Below are positions 10,875 to 22,241 of a stretch of DNA of 64,000 nt, in pieces. This stretch comes from Adineta vaga (lineage: Eukaryota > Rotifera), in assembly GCA_021613535.1 (NCBI GenBank), contig CP075492.1, positions 5,084,001 through 5,148,000 of the forward strand, given 5' to 3'. The position numbers were made by a program, and so were the translations under genes. Each line of letters opens with the position of its first letter. Position 1 is the first letter of the stretch. A model generated the notes under the pieces. That model searched no databases and was not told the origin of the DNA. It was given only the letters and a program-made list of their open reading frames with translations.

Positions 10875-12315
10875 ATGGGTAGTTGCTGTGCTCGTTACTG
10901 TTGTTGCCGTTGTCCTTCTTGTTCCCGATGCATCTGCTGTCCCTGCTTCTCGCAATGTTCCTGTCATGAAAAGCAACCTTCAACCGCAAATCCAGTAGAG
11001 AAACCACCCGAAGAGTTAAATGAGGTACATACAATATCGACTAGTAATCAGAGTCCGATACCGCCCAAAAGCCTACAAGTATCTCGTGCCCCTACACCCG
11101 AACCTGATGGCGAGACATCATCGAGTAGTGAAGATCAACCGTCATCACCGCCTAAAACACGTCCACCAGAAAGATATAACAAGATTGGTATCACCACTGA
11201 AGATCCCTTACTTCTTATCAAAGGCTTTGAGAAAAAACCTCTCGTATCCCTTGAAGAAGCACTTCACATATTTCAAGGACGAATTCCTAATCTTGATGAT
11301 CAAATCAAAGAAGCAAAAGAAAAATGTTACTTCCCATCAAAACACAATCTCACTCACGACGAGTCCGCTGCTCTCTACCTGTACTTGCTCATAGGTGATG
11401 ACGATTCTGTTCGTAGTCATCTACAAAATGCATGGACCTCAAATAATCGAAAACAAATGAAACCATGGTTTCTATATCTGAGACTACTGAAGAATGGATT
11501 AGACAAATTACCAGATGTAAAGGTGGAAGTATGGCAAGGCATAGGATTCAATGAAGAAATGAAAAATATGCTGGAATCGAATTCATTATCGATGTATACT
11601 TGTATGAGTTTAGCTTCGCCATCGAGTGATCAAGTTAAGAATGATCTACGTGAACAGTCGAATGGAAAGATGATTCTTGTAGGATTTGACTCAGTGGGTG
11701 GAAAAGACGTGACAAACTATGTGCCCAAATCAATATCGGATCCGAAAAAGGATGATAAGAAAGACAAGAAGCGAGAAACATTGCTTTGGCCAGGTACTAA
11801 GGTGAACCGAGTAGGCTTGATGGTATTCGATGGAAACGGTTGTCTGATTGCACATCTGAAAGCGAAGCCTAGTAAGTAAATATTTGTTTTTTCGTTTACC
11901 TGAAATTGCTTAATTGATGATTGAGATTGAAAGATATTGGCACATAAAACATATCTCTACAGTTGAATGAATTCTGTATTTTGTAGATGACCCACCATCC
12001 ACACCACGAATAGTTGAAAACAGTGTACCGATAGAAGTACCAAAATCAAAACCAAAACAAAAGCATTTTACATGTCCATTGTCGAAAGATCCATATGCTT
12101 ATTTCACTCGCTATGAACGACAACAATGTCAGAATCGTTGCAGTGGTCGTCATGCTGAAAATCATTGTAATGGTTTTGATCGTATCTTTCATGCATGTTC
12201 GCATCATTGCGAACCTGTTGATTTCAGTTGTTCACGCTGTTCGAAACATATCGAAGTACTGTATAAATGCAAGAAATGTGACGAACGCTTTTGTAAACGT
12301 TGTTGCTTTAAATAA
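10875..12315 (+). CDS. ADP-ribosyltransferase-like protein, Cys-rich termini
   Basis: Two exons, 10875-11871 and 11987-12315 (donor GTAAGT at 11872, acceptor TTTTGTAG at 11986, phase 1), give about 441 residues. The N-terminus MGSCCARYCCCRC has Gly2 and many Cys, suggesting lipid anchoring. A Pro/Ser-rich linker follows. Residues about 155-330 match the arginine ADP-ribosyltransferase fold as found in rotifer proteins: LTHDESAALYLYLL, then WFLYLRLLKNGLDKLPDVKV, then a central core and VGGKDVTNYV. Where the fold normally has an Arg (VWRG) this protein has VWQG. The Ser-Thr-Ser region reads SLASPS, and the usual ExE site is replaced by KRETLLWPG. The second exon adds a Cys/His-rich module with CSRC, CKKC and CKRCC, likely zinc-binding. 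Catalysis is doubtful; a binding or scaffold role at membranes is inference. Confidence 0.65.
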
Positions 12316-12758
12316 ATGTATTTTTTAGAAACGAACTCTCAGAAGTCTGGCAAAGGCTCCACAAAACTTATGAAACTTTAAATTATCCTAAAACTTACCT
12401 AAAAAAAACTAAGAATATCGAATAGTTATATCATCTCATTCATGAATATAGTCACTAGACGTTTTTGCAAGAACTGTAAACTATAAATATATCAAAGTGA
12501 GACAACTGTTCCCCTCTTCTCTATGATTGACACAGTATAAGCTAGACAATTTCTTTGAAACTACAGTGACCTATATAGTCGGAGTGTATGTTTTAGCATT
12601 AGTATTTTATTCTTTACATAGTTCTATGCTTTGTTTTATTAAGTTGCTTATAGAACAGTAAACATATGATTTTGTATACAACCATCTAGACTTTTATTAC
12701 TTCCAATAATATTTAAATCAACGAAGTGTAAACTAAGTACACTCATATACCCATTTTC
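12316..12758. other. Intergenic, convergent gene ends
   Basis: The 3' ends of the ART-like gene (plus strand) and the glycosyltransferase-like gene (minus strand) face each other here. Nothing coding is recognised. Confidence 0.4.
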
Positions 12759-14816
12759 TCAGTCAAAAACACGATAGAATTGTCCCCATGCACGAAATTC
12801 GGTTTCCTGTTTTAATCGCTTATGTAAACTTGTAATGATTTTTGTCAATACTTCTCTTTTATTCTTGTTTATTCCAGTTGGATTTTGCCAATTGATAAAA
12901 AATGGATGACTTTTATTTTTCCAAAAGTAACGATCTTTTTCTGTATAGACATGATCGACAAGAATATCTACTAAACCTTGGAAACGTCGATCACGATGGA
13001 ATGCTTCTGAAGGAAAGATAAACATGACAGGAATATTCAATGCTAAGCAAGGCAACAGAACATGTAAACGGCCAGTTAATACTAATTTCGAGTTAAGCAA
13101 TTGTTGAAATCGTTTTTTCACTTGATTAAAATCATCTAACTGTTCATTAGCTTTATTGACATAAGGTGATGTATATATAGCACTACTCCATGTTACATTA
13201 TTCTGTAGAATATCTGGTGGAACAAGAAATTCTAATAAGTTTTTGTGAACATCAACGATATGAATGGATGTTTTGGATTTATTAGGAAATTGTGTGAACG
13301 ATTGAAACTTTAGGGTCGTTGTTAGACATCCAGAAAACCATGATGATATATTATATGTTTTCAATGATTGCAAAGTTGCCCTGTCACGAGCTCCAACAGG
13401 TCCATATTCACGATATGTTCTCTTAATTGCCAACATGATCTTTGTCATTTGCGGAATGATATGCATTGAAATATAGACAGGTCGAAAATGATTTGGTGGT
13501 GGCCAATATTGGTGTTGTTTTGATTCTCGATGAAGAAAAGCCCACCATGCATTCATTAAAATCAAAACAGGTGTATGTGAATCATTTCGAAATGTACTTT
13601 GACCAAATATCATAGGATTCGATGATGGAAGATTATGCAAATTATCTCGCTCAAAAAATCGATCAACACATGGATAATATTGTAATGATGCCCATGCTTG
13701 TACATAATCACCATTATTATCACTATGATGCATATGTTGATAGATTAATTGTCCCATATGAATTCGTTCAATTGATGAATGAAAACAAGATATTTGCTTG
13801 GGTGAAACTAAGTTCCTTGGTAAAGTAATCAAACGATCAATCAATGAATTTTTCATTGGTGGAGGTATGTATTGTGGTACACGAGTGATTGAAAAATGAA
13901 TTCCATATCGATGTTTATCATTTTCCCATGTTGCCATTCGAACTGACGAATCTTTTGTAGTAGACCAATTAGCAAACATTGCTTGTTTATCAAAACCATA
14001 GAAAGTATTTGTAGATAATAGATGAATAGAATCGTTTGCATCTGCCCATGAATGAACAACCTTTGATAATAGAAATTCTGCGTCTAATTTCATTATACCT
14101 TGCTTTTCATAGGAATTAGATATTTCAATTAAAAATTCATTAATAAAACGATGTCGTAAAGTTGATATTGAGAGAAAATCTAAACCCGTTCGATAGCTAT
14201 CTCGTGGTACCAAAGTGATTGTGTTAGTTGATGTCAGATGGGTGATTGGTTTGATTAGAACGATGTCAGTTGACACGTAAGTTCCACCATAATGCCACAG
14301 TAAAAGTATAGAATATATCAATTTTAAATGTTTGTACATTGGTATCGAATAATCGGATGGATTGTATGATTGATTTAAATGATCAAATGTTATAATTGTT
14401 TACATTGCTGTTTGATATTTCCATTGAACATGTTCGTTTAACCACCATTTTAAGGGTGTTTGAAAGATTAATGATGACTCTAATTCGTGTACACGCAGAT
14501 TGGGAAAGGTGGTTTTTGGAATCTGTAATCGATCATGACCGACAATATATAAATGAAACTGTGTTTTCGGATGTAATTGAGTCCAACGATATAGAAAATT
14601 AGTTGTTAAACATGATAATTCGGTCACGCCTGGTTCTGGTAATTCAATGGAAAAATAATGATCGATTTTCGATTTCTCGAATACGTCTTCTCTATAGAGA
14701 ACATATCCAGGGTGGAAAGAGATAGATTTCCTCGGATAAAAGGTACCCATAAAACCAACATAAATCAAACATGATCCAATTATGATTAACAACCATGTAT
14801 TGTTACTTATTTCCAT
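12759..14816 (-). pseudogene. A4GALT-like glycosyltransferase with in-frame stop
   Basis: A type II membrane protein begins with a signal anchor (WLLIIIGSCLIYVGFMGTFY, residues about 8-27). It resembles glycosyltransferase family 32/alpha-1,4-galactosyltransferases: LLLWHYGGTYVSTDIVLIKP corresponds to the family block L-W-x-GG-x-Y-x-D-x-D that binds metal and nucleotide sugar. The first DxD Asp reads Ser here. The same frame runs from 14816 to 12759 (686 codons) apart from a single TAA at 14400-14402, just before the GG-x-Y block. I see no GT-AG pair that removes it. The gene is therefore a nonsense pseudogene, a two-product locus, or an assembly or base-call problem. The C-terminal half is longer than usual family members. 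In a working enzyme the role would be Golgi glycan extension. Confidence 0.6.
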
Positions 14817-15792
14817 GTTTGATCACTGAAACAGTAACATATATTTTATACAAACAATGAATAGCAACAGACAAATATGCAGAGAAAACAAATACATTTT
14901 TTTTACTATACTCAAACTCATTTTCTTCAATGATATTGTGACGATTTTCGATAGAGGAGATGCATGCGCTGATGGGACTACGCGTTTATTTATTTCTTCG
15001 TCTCATAAATCGCATCGATATGATACAGAACACACGCTTATATACTCATATATCGATAGAAGGAAAGGAAAGGTAAAACAAAGTACAGCAAAATGTAAGC
15101 GAGAGCGTCACAGATATAATTATTTGTAACTCCCTCGTTTGATCATCGCTAAATTCTATTTTGATCTAGAAATCCATATGTCTTCATTTGCCCTTGACGT
15201 CTTTACAAATCTTACCTTTTTATTTGTGAATATGTTCTCTCTCTTTGTATTGCTTTTTTCAAATAAAATATAATTAATAATGAGATTGCGTAGGGGCGCA
15301 ATAAGACTTCGCGTAGCAATGTAGTGAAATTCTATTGATATGAATGTTGAATAATACTCAAAAATTACCATAAAAATATGTTCGTATCGTATATTCGTCA
15401 ATGTACTGCTTTTGTTTTTCCAAGTAGATAATCAAGGAAAAGTAGTTAATCATTACTGTAATATATGAAATGAAATTAACAAGGAACTAAACAAAAGAAA
15501 ATGAATTGTATACGTACAATAGAATTATAAATATGTGAATTTGATCAATCATTAACGATTCACGATATGTTTTCCTTTGGATTCTCATCTTGATTATTTT
15601 CATTAATTAAACAACGATATAATGAATTGGGAATACATGAAAAGATATGAATGATCATAAGGAGAAAAATAATTATCTCGGCTGTTTGTTTACTCTGTTT
15701 TCTAGCAGAAAAAAACACTTTGAACACACATTAGAAGAAAAGCTGATGAATAAAAATAAACTTGACAGAATGAGAAGGAAAACTTTTCATTC
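14817..15792. other. Non-coding spacer
   Basis: No supported gene. Short open frames at 14857-15129 and 15156-15401 have no family pattern. The part next to the mariner (15640-15792) may belong to the disrupted F-box-like locus seen on its other side, but I could not confirm this. Confidence 0.4.
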
Positions 15793-15794
15793 TA

Positions 15795-15827
15795 TTAGGT
15801 TGTCAACAAAGTTTTGGCGTTTTTTTC
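15795..15827 (+). repeat. Mariner left terminal inverted repeat
   Basis: This 33-base repeat begins TTAGGTTGTC and is preceded by TA at 15793-15794. It pairs with the right repeat with two mismatches. Confidence 0.93.
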
Positions 15828-15865
15828 AAAAATTTTATTTTTGTTTTTTCACTTCAAAAGTACAA

Positions 15866-16924
15866 CTAGTTTTCAGATATATATTTACCATTACTATCTA
15901 CCACTTGTTGCCAACGCTCTGGCAGAGACATGATCCCGCGCTCGTAGAAGTCCTGGGATTTTTCATCAAAGAACTTGACAAGCTCCGTTTTGACATCGCT
16001 TTCGTCGTCGAACTTTTTATCACGTAAATCATTCGAAAGAGATCGAAACAAATGGTAGTCTGTTGGAGCCAAGTCAGGGGAATAAGGTGGATGAGGAATG
16101 GTAATCCAGCCGAGCTTCAATAATTTTTCACGGGTCGACTTTGCTACATGTGGTCTAGCGTTGTCATGTAAAAAATAAACTCGATCCTGCTTTCCCTTGA
16201 GCTTTTCTGCAACCCGATCCAATTGTTGACAGTACAGATCAGCAGTGATGGTGTAACCATTTGGTAGAACTTCCCAGTGGATAACTCCTTTGATACCCCA
16301 CCAGACGCTCAGCATCAATTTCTTGGGATGGAGATCAGCCTTCGGTGTTGCTACGCCGGTTTGACCAGCGCTCAGCCACTGACGTCGACGCGGGTAGTTA
16401 ACATACAACACCCACTTCTCATCACCAGTAATCAGATTGGATAACCATTGGTAGTTGCGGTGAGATGTGATTAAATCCATACATGCATCAACTCTCTGTT
16501 GCAGCTGATGTGCCGATAATTCATGAGGTATCCATACCCCATATTTCCAGGTCTTGCCTAATTCGTTCAGATGTTTTTCCACCGTAGTATGAGAGCACCC
16601 GAGCTGCTCTGCTAAACACCGTAAAGTCAGTCGAGGATCTTCTTCGATAAGCTGCTTTAAAAAGTCCACATCCACTTCCATTGGTCTACCAGATCGAGGT
16701 AAGTCGTCGAGTTCTAAATCGCCATTCTTGAAATGATTGAACCAACGTTGCGCGGTACGAGTGGAGACTAGACCCTGACCCATCGTGCCGCATATGTTGC
16801 TGGCTGCTTCCGTTGCTTTGTGCCCCAAACGAAATTCATGAAGTAAAAGCACTCGAACCTCTCTATGAGAAAGATTCATCTTTGACTCGACATCAACGTC
16901 CATATCAACGATTTTTTTTATCAT
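15866..16924 (-). CDS. Mariner transposase (DD34D), intact
   Basis: A 352-residue intact frame, the normal mariner transposase length. The N-terminal two-part helix-turn-helix region (about residues 15-120) binds the terminal repeats and includes RTAQRWFNHFKNGD and SGRP. The VWIPHELS segment corresponds to the conserved WVPHEL linker. The catalytic triad is visible as ITGDEKW (about residue 166), HDNARPH (about 254) and YSPDLAPTDYHLF (about 289). Exactly 34 residues separate the last two Asp, which defines the mariner DD34D type. The enzyme cuts and pastes the element at TA sites in the nucleus. No stop or frameshift is visible, so the copy may be active. The start at 16924 is the first ATG; another in-frame Met lies seven codons on. 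Confidence 0.95.
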   Translation of the reverse strand: MIKKIVDMDVDVESKMNLSHREVRVLLLHEFRLGHKATEAASNICGTMGQGLVSTRTAQRWFNHFKNGDLELDDLPRSGRPMEVDVDFLKQLIEEDPRLTLRCLAEQLGCSHTTVEKHLNELGKTWKYGVWIPHELSAHQLQQRVDACMDLITSHRNYQWLSNLITGDEKWVLYVNYPRRRQWLSAGQTGVATPKADLHPKKLMLSVWWGIKGVIHWEVLPNGYTITADLYCQQLDRVAEKLKGKQDRVYFLHDNARPHVAKSTREKLLKLGWITIPHPPYSPDLAPTDYHLFRSLSNDLRDKKFDDESDVKTELVKFFDEKSQDFYERGIMSLPERWQQVVDSNGKYISEN

Positions 16925-17004
16925 TCAAAAGACATTCATGTCCTATATATATACCCTTAGTATGGAAACTTCTAGAACTTTCTTGGTTGTTCTACAAGAT
17001 TTTA

Positions 17005-17037
17005 GAAAAAAACGACAGAACTTTGTTGACAACCTAA
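17005..17037 (-). repeat. Mariner right terminal inverted repeat
   Basis: The inverted partner of 15795-15827, ending GACAACCTAA and followed by TA at 17038-17039. Confidence 0.93.
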
Positions 17038-17040
17038 TAC

Positions 17041-17530
17041 TATCATTACTATTAAAAGAAATATCACTGACGATTCAAACGATAGGATTTCTAACGGTTG
17101 AAATCTGAAATAACTGAATAAACTTGTAGGATCATAAAGATATCCAGATAAATCTCTTTGATCAGTAGATGAAAAATAATATAAATTAGATAATAATGAT
17201 CGTAGATTGATAAAGTCATGTAACGGAAAAGATGAAAGAAAATCTCCGATTTTGCCATATCCTTCATTATTGGATAGTTTTAAAGAGATGATCTTTTGTT
17301 CTAATTGAGTATCGAATGTAATTATCTGATAAAATTTATCAAATACAGATTTTTTCCATTTGTGAGAAATCGATATGTAATGGAATACTTCGAATTAGAT
17401 TGAAAAAACGAATGTTCAGTTGATCAAATGAATAGAATAAATATGGACCATTGAGATATCGAAAAGTCCAATCTTCGAATTCGAACAGTGTATTGTCCAG
17501 ACCGATTCTAATACGAGAAAGCGATTTCAA
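17041..17530 (-). pseudogene. F-box/LRR-like pseudogene hit by mariner
   Basis: Minus-strand translation from 17530 reads FRYLNGPYLFYSFDQLNIRF, then RSIPLHIDFSQMEK. After a frameshift near 17345 it continues FDKFYQIITFDTQLEQKI, LKLSN and FPLHDFINLRSL. This pattern resembles the F-box-like proteins with degenerate leucine-rich repeats that are abundant in bdelloids (inference from memory of the family). The frame is broken both by the shift and by the mariner inserted at 17038. The start is not preserved with certainty. F-box proteins normally recruit substrates to SCF ubiquitin ligases. Confidence 0.45.
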
Positions 17531-17785
17531 TAGATGTCATACACAACTCAATTGTATTTTTTTTTCATTCGATGTTATATTTCGTATGATTGTTATCACT
17601 AACAATGAACATGTTGATATCTCTTTTTCTGTTCTCTTATTTCTACTTTTTTCGCTATTGTTCTACTCCGTACTCAAATCACCTTTCACTGCACTACACT
17701 AAACGTGTTTTGTTAGATTTAGATTCGTATCGACGAAAAAAATACATTTTTTTCTTCGAGATTTAAATCCTTTCCTGTTATCATT

Positions 17786-19399
17786 ATGGCTTCGATTATC
17801 AATTCTCATATCTTCAAGGATATCTTTGGTACTGCTGCTATGCGTCGTATGTATAGATATAAGAAATAGTTATAATACACTTGTTTCTTTCTTGCATAGA
17901 TCTTTGGTCTGATAAAGCACGTACTGCCTATTATTTGAAGTGGGAAGTTGCCTTAGCTAAAGTACAAGCTAAACTGAAAATCATTCCTCAGGAAGCTTGT
18001 GATGAGATTATTGCCAAAGCAAAAGTCGAAAATATTGATTTCGATAAGCTCAAACAAAAAACTGAATTAATTGGTTATCCTGTACTAGGTGTTGTTCAAC
18101 AGATTGGTTCTATATGTCGTGATGGTCTTGGTGAATGGTGTCATTGGGGTGCAACAACACAGGATGTCACAGACAGTGCTACTGTTATGGCTATACGTGA
18201 CTCTCTAAGTATCATTGAAACTGATCTTGATCACATCATGAATAGTGTTGCTAAGTTGGCTGAAGATCATCGTTTGACACCTAGTAAGTTTCTGTGTCTG
18301 ATAGTATTGGTATTTCTTTAAGTGTATGATTTATTTTCTAGTGGCTGGTCGTAGTAATTTACAACAAGCTGTACCCATCAGCTTTGGCTTCAAGATGGCA
18401 CGTCTTCTAGCAACTTTTCAACGACATAAAGAACGTATTGGAGAAATTCGAAAACGTGTGTTGACTTTGGAATTCGGAGGAGCTGCTGGTACTCTTGCTA
18501 CTTTAGACAGCAATGTAGCATTGAAATGTCAAGCAGAACTAGCACGTGAACTGCAATTAACTCAACCAGAAATTGCATGGCATACAGAGCGTGATCGTAT
18601 TGCTGAAGTGGGTGCGTTTCTCGGTATTCTATGCGGTACTTTATCGAAAAATGCGACAGATATAAAGGTATATACAATAAGAGAAAAGAAATCAGTTATA
18701 TTCTTCTATTTTTTTCCATCATAATTTAGTTGATGATGCAAACTGAAATTGGTGAAGTTTCCGAACCCTATGTTCCTCATCGTGGATCGAGTTCTACCAT
18801 GCCAAATAAAGTTAATCCAATTAGTTGTGTATATATTCATGCATTGGCAGCAACTGTTCGTCAACATGCTGCTGCTCTTATGGATGCTATGGTTGAAGAT
18901 CACGAGCGTTCTACCGGTCCATGGGAAATTGGTTCGTTTCTCAAATCTTTCCAAACTAATTTTTCATTACAGTGATGTTCTTCTTTTCTTTTTAGAATGG
19001 ATCGTTCTCCCAGAAGCTTTTATTCTTACAGCTGGTGCATTAAATCAAAGCAAGTCGTTAATGGCTGGTCTACAAGTTCATCCTAAGAACATGCGTCGTA
19101 ACTTGAATTTGACAAAAGGTCTCATTGTATCCGAAGCAGTTATGATGGGTCTTGGCGCAAAAATAGGTCGTCAAACTGCACATGATCTTGTCTACGAATA
19201 TTGTCGTCGTGCCGTTCTTGAAGATCGTATGTTGATTGAACTTCTCAAGGAAGACAAGACTATTTCTGAAGTCTTATCAAATTCTGAACTCGAATATCTT
19301 TGTAATCCGACAAATTATCTCGGTCTAAGTGGAATCATGGTTGATAATATTCTCAATGCTTATAAAACGACTATACGAACTAGGGATACTGGCGCTTAA
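17786..19399 (+). CDS. Fumarase/aspartase-superfamily lyase (CMLE-like)
   Basis: Five exons, 17786-17846, 17900-18283, 18342-18667, 18730-18931 and 18996-19399, all with GT-AG sites, give 458 residues. Family blocks are visible: IFGTAAMR near the start, GATTQDVTDSA, MAGRSNLQQAVPI and the superfamily signature GSSSTMPNKVNP. These are followed by DHERSTGPWEIEW and VHPKNMRRNLNLTKGL. The whole is most like bacterial and fungal 3-carboxy-cis,cis-muconate cycloisomerase/adenylosuccinate-lyase-type enzymes rather than animal purine-pathway ADSL, which suggests horizontal transfer followed by intron gain. The superfamily is homotetrameric and eliminates fumarate or carries out a related cyclo-isomerisation. 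The exact substrate cannot be read from sequence. No break is seen. Confidence 0.8.
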
Positions 19400-19881
19400 T
19401 CGACTTAAATTAATGATGTTGATATTGTTGATCCAATTCATTTATTATTTCTTTGTTGTCGCTAATAATATCACTTCTTTTTCAAATATATGTAGAACTT
19501 ATAAGTATATAATCAAAATTTTCTAATACTATATCATAAGAGTTACATCAAACTGTAAATGGTTAAATAACAATAACAATACTGATTCTTTTTCTTTTTT
19601 TGATATTTGCTTAAGATGGTATCTGTGAATGTATATGAGTGATAGAGTGAGTGTGTTGATATTTTTCTTTTCTAAATCAAACATCTGGAAGAATAAAGTA
19701 AGTGTAAAATTACTAACAACAAATTATATGCATAATATATTCTCTCTCAAAAGCTCGAATTAACATTTAAATTTTGTTGTCTTATTTATAATATGGTTAA
19801 AACTAATCTCTTTTGATCTTATCTTTATAATCTCAAGCTTCACTTACACAAACTTGTTTTTGAGAAGACGCATAAATTCTA
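19400..19881. other. Intergenic spacer
   Basis: AT-rich DNA between two plus-strand genes; nothing recognised. Confidence 0.4.
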
Positions 19882-22241
19882 ATGGACAAGACATTAGAAT
19901 CACTTATTACTACACTATGTACATCTTCAATATCCACTGATACAATACAACAAATTACACATTTCCTTCAATTACAAACAGATGAAACATTATCTGCATG
20001 TATCTCTCAATCATTTCAATCATTACTTGATTTACATCAATGGTCATGGCAATTACTAAGTCAAGATTCTCATTCGTGGATTCATGAATCTTCTTATCGA
20101 GAATATTTTAATGCACTTGCAAATTTTGATCAAATAATGATTTTCAACGATAGTATCGACATTGACATAAAAGTTCATCTTATTTTCTCTATGACTATTC
20201 CTCAAATCAATGATATGTTCACTCAAATCGATCAAAATATTGATGATGATGATAATAATTCTTATATAACTATAATTAGTTTATTACTCAATAATCATTC
20301 ATATTTTCTCTTTGAAAATCCAGATTACAATACTATATCTATTGTCGATCATATTGGCCAACATATTGTCAACACATATGTCATGAATAAACAATACAAA
20401 TTCTATCTAACTGAACTTCATCAACCAAATATCAATAAATCATCTTTGTTTACATCAAAAATGTTATTCTATGTCAAAACATGCTCATTTTATTCATATA
20501 CTTATTTGGTTTCTAAAACTCACAATTTCCCATATAATGCAGAGGAAATGATCGATTATCTTTCCTATGATTATTTACGAATGATTCGTACACATTGTCA
20601 TACCGTTGCATCATGGAACAATGGACAGCTGGATTGTATTGCACATTTAATTGCTTTCATTGTTGGATGCTGTTGGTGGGATGGACAAATTGAAAAACCA
20701 ATAAAAAAGATTTTTCCTAACGAACAAGTCACTTGTGATCATGTACAAGATCTCATACAACTATTATCTTATAAACCATTTCATAAACAAATCAAACCAC
20801 ATCGCTCGAATGGTGAAACAATTCTATTACATTCATCTTTAATGCTTTTTATATTAATCGTACAAAGATTGAATATTAATTGGTTCTTTCGTTCAAATGC
20901 AACAGTACGAGAAACAATTGTACTTATGGCTGAAACATCGCAAAATGCTGAGATTTGCTTAAGTGCATATAATATTCTTGGTGAAACACTTACAGATGAT
21001 CAATTAAAATATATGAAAATAGCTGATCACATTAGTAGTCGTTGTTTTCATTCTCTTGAAGGAGCTCTAAATCAATCGCCAAAGAATTTCAGAAGACTGC
21101 CGATTGTCTATATGCTAAGAGTATGTAGAAAAGAATCATTGTTTATAACGAGAAGAATATTGTTAATTTTCTCAAAGGTTTTCAATGTTTATCAAAAAAT
21201 GATTCAATGCAACAAAAAGCAGCTAGTTTAAATAAGATTTCTCTCTTTATTCAACTTTGTGATCAATATCCAATTACATGGGATATTATTTGGACATTTT
21301 CATTCAATTCTGATATTCAACAGCAACTTCGATCAAATAGTTTATTTATGTCGAAACTTGCTCATTTTGAAAAAGAAAATCATGATGAACAAATGAGAAA
21401 AATTATTCATGGAATTCTTTGGAATCTTGAAATTAATCATGAAAATCATTTATTATCAAATATCAATGATAATAATCAAACATTTGATATTATGATTAGT
21501 TATTCGCATAAAGAAAAACTTCTTTGTCAACAACTTTACAATGAATTAATCAAAGCAAATTATCGTGTATGGATTGATTTTGATCAAATGCATGGAAATG
21601 TTATGGATGCAATGGCACAAGGAATTGAACGATCACATATTATTATTCTTTGCATTAGTGAACAATATCGAAAGAGTAATTATTGTCGAGCAGAAGCACA
21701 TTATGCATTTCAATGTCAACGAAAAATTATTCCAATTCTATTGCAAAAACATTATAAACCTGATGGATGGTTATTATTTCTTATTGGTCAATTATCATAT
21801 GTAGATTTTACTAAATATGAATTTTCTCAAGCAATGAATAAATTATTCAAAGAATTTAATACATCGAATGATACTATTGAATTAAATAGATCAATCGTTT
21901 GTTCAAAAGAAACAATTCCTGTTGTATCTACTACATCAAAAGATGTGAATAATATTCTCGAATGGACACCATTACAAATTCAACAATGGTTAACAGAACA
22001 TAATTTAATTCAAATGTCTCGTTTATTTTCTGATTGTGATGGTCGTAGTTTAGTTTATTTAAGAGATTTTATGATACATGGTGATTTTAGATCAATGTTA
22101 AATTCACTTCAAGAAGATTCACTTCGACGAACAAATCAACATTTATCTATTATAGAATTATCTCGCTTTCTTTCATTGATTAAACAACAAAAACGATTGG
22201 TACAATTAATACGAAACAATAACAAAAAAAAAGAATCTTGA
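19882..22241 (+). CDS. TIR-SAM protein with helical N-terminal region
   Basis: Two overlapping frames form one gene: 19882-21120 and about 21156-22241. The first half (about 413 residues) is helical and armadillo-like. The second contains a TIR domain (DIMISYSHKEKLLCQQLYNE through YRVWIDFDQMHGNV, with the Glu-containing KSNYCRAEAHYA as candidate catalytic region) and ends in a SAM domain (WTPLQIQQWLTEHNL). SARM1-type TIR domains cleave NAD+, and SAM domains oligomerise (family knowledge). The junction is odd. The first frame runs to a stop at 21229, and the second needs a -1 shift or removal of a 32- or 35-base segment starting at the perfect donor GTATGT at 21121. A normal-sized intron ending at 21177 leads into the wrong frame. 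If joined, the protein has about 774 residues. It is a candidate innate-immunity or cell-death sensor. Confidence 0.75.

Larger units (their letters stand above)
15795..17037 (-). mobile_element. Full-length mariner transposon
   Basis: The element is 1,243 bp, bounded by 33-base terminal inverted repeats (15795-15827 and 17005-17037) that begin TTAGGTTGTCAACAAAG and differ at two positions. It is flanked by the TA duplication expected for mariner at 15793-15794 and 17038-17039. One intact transposase lies inside on the minus strand. Near-perfect repeats and an open transposase suggest recent insertion. Its target is a decayed F-box-like gene continuing to 17530. Confidence 0.95.
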
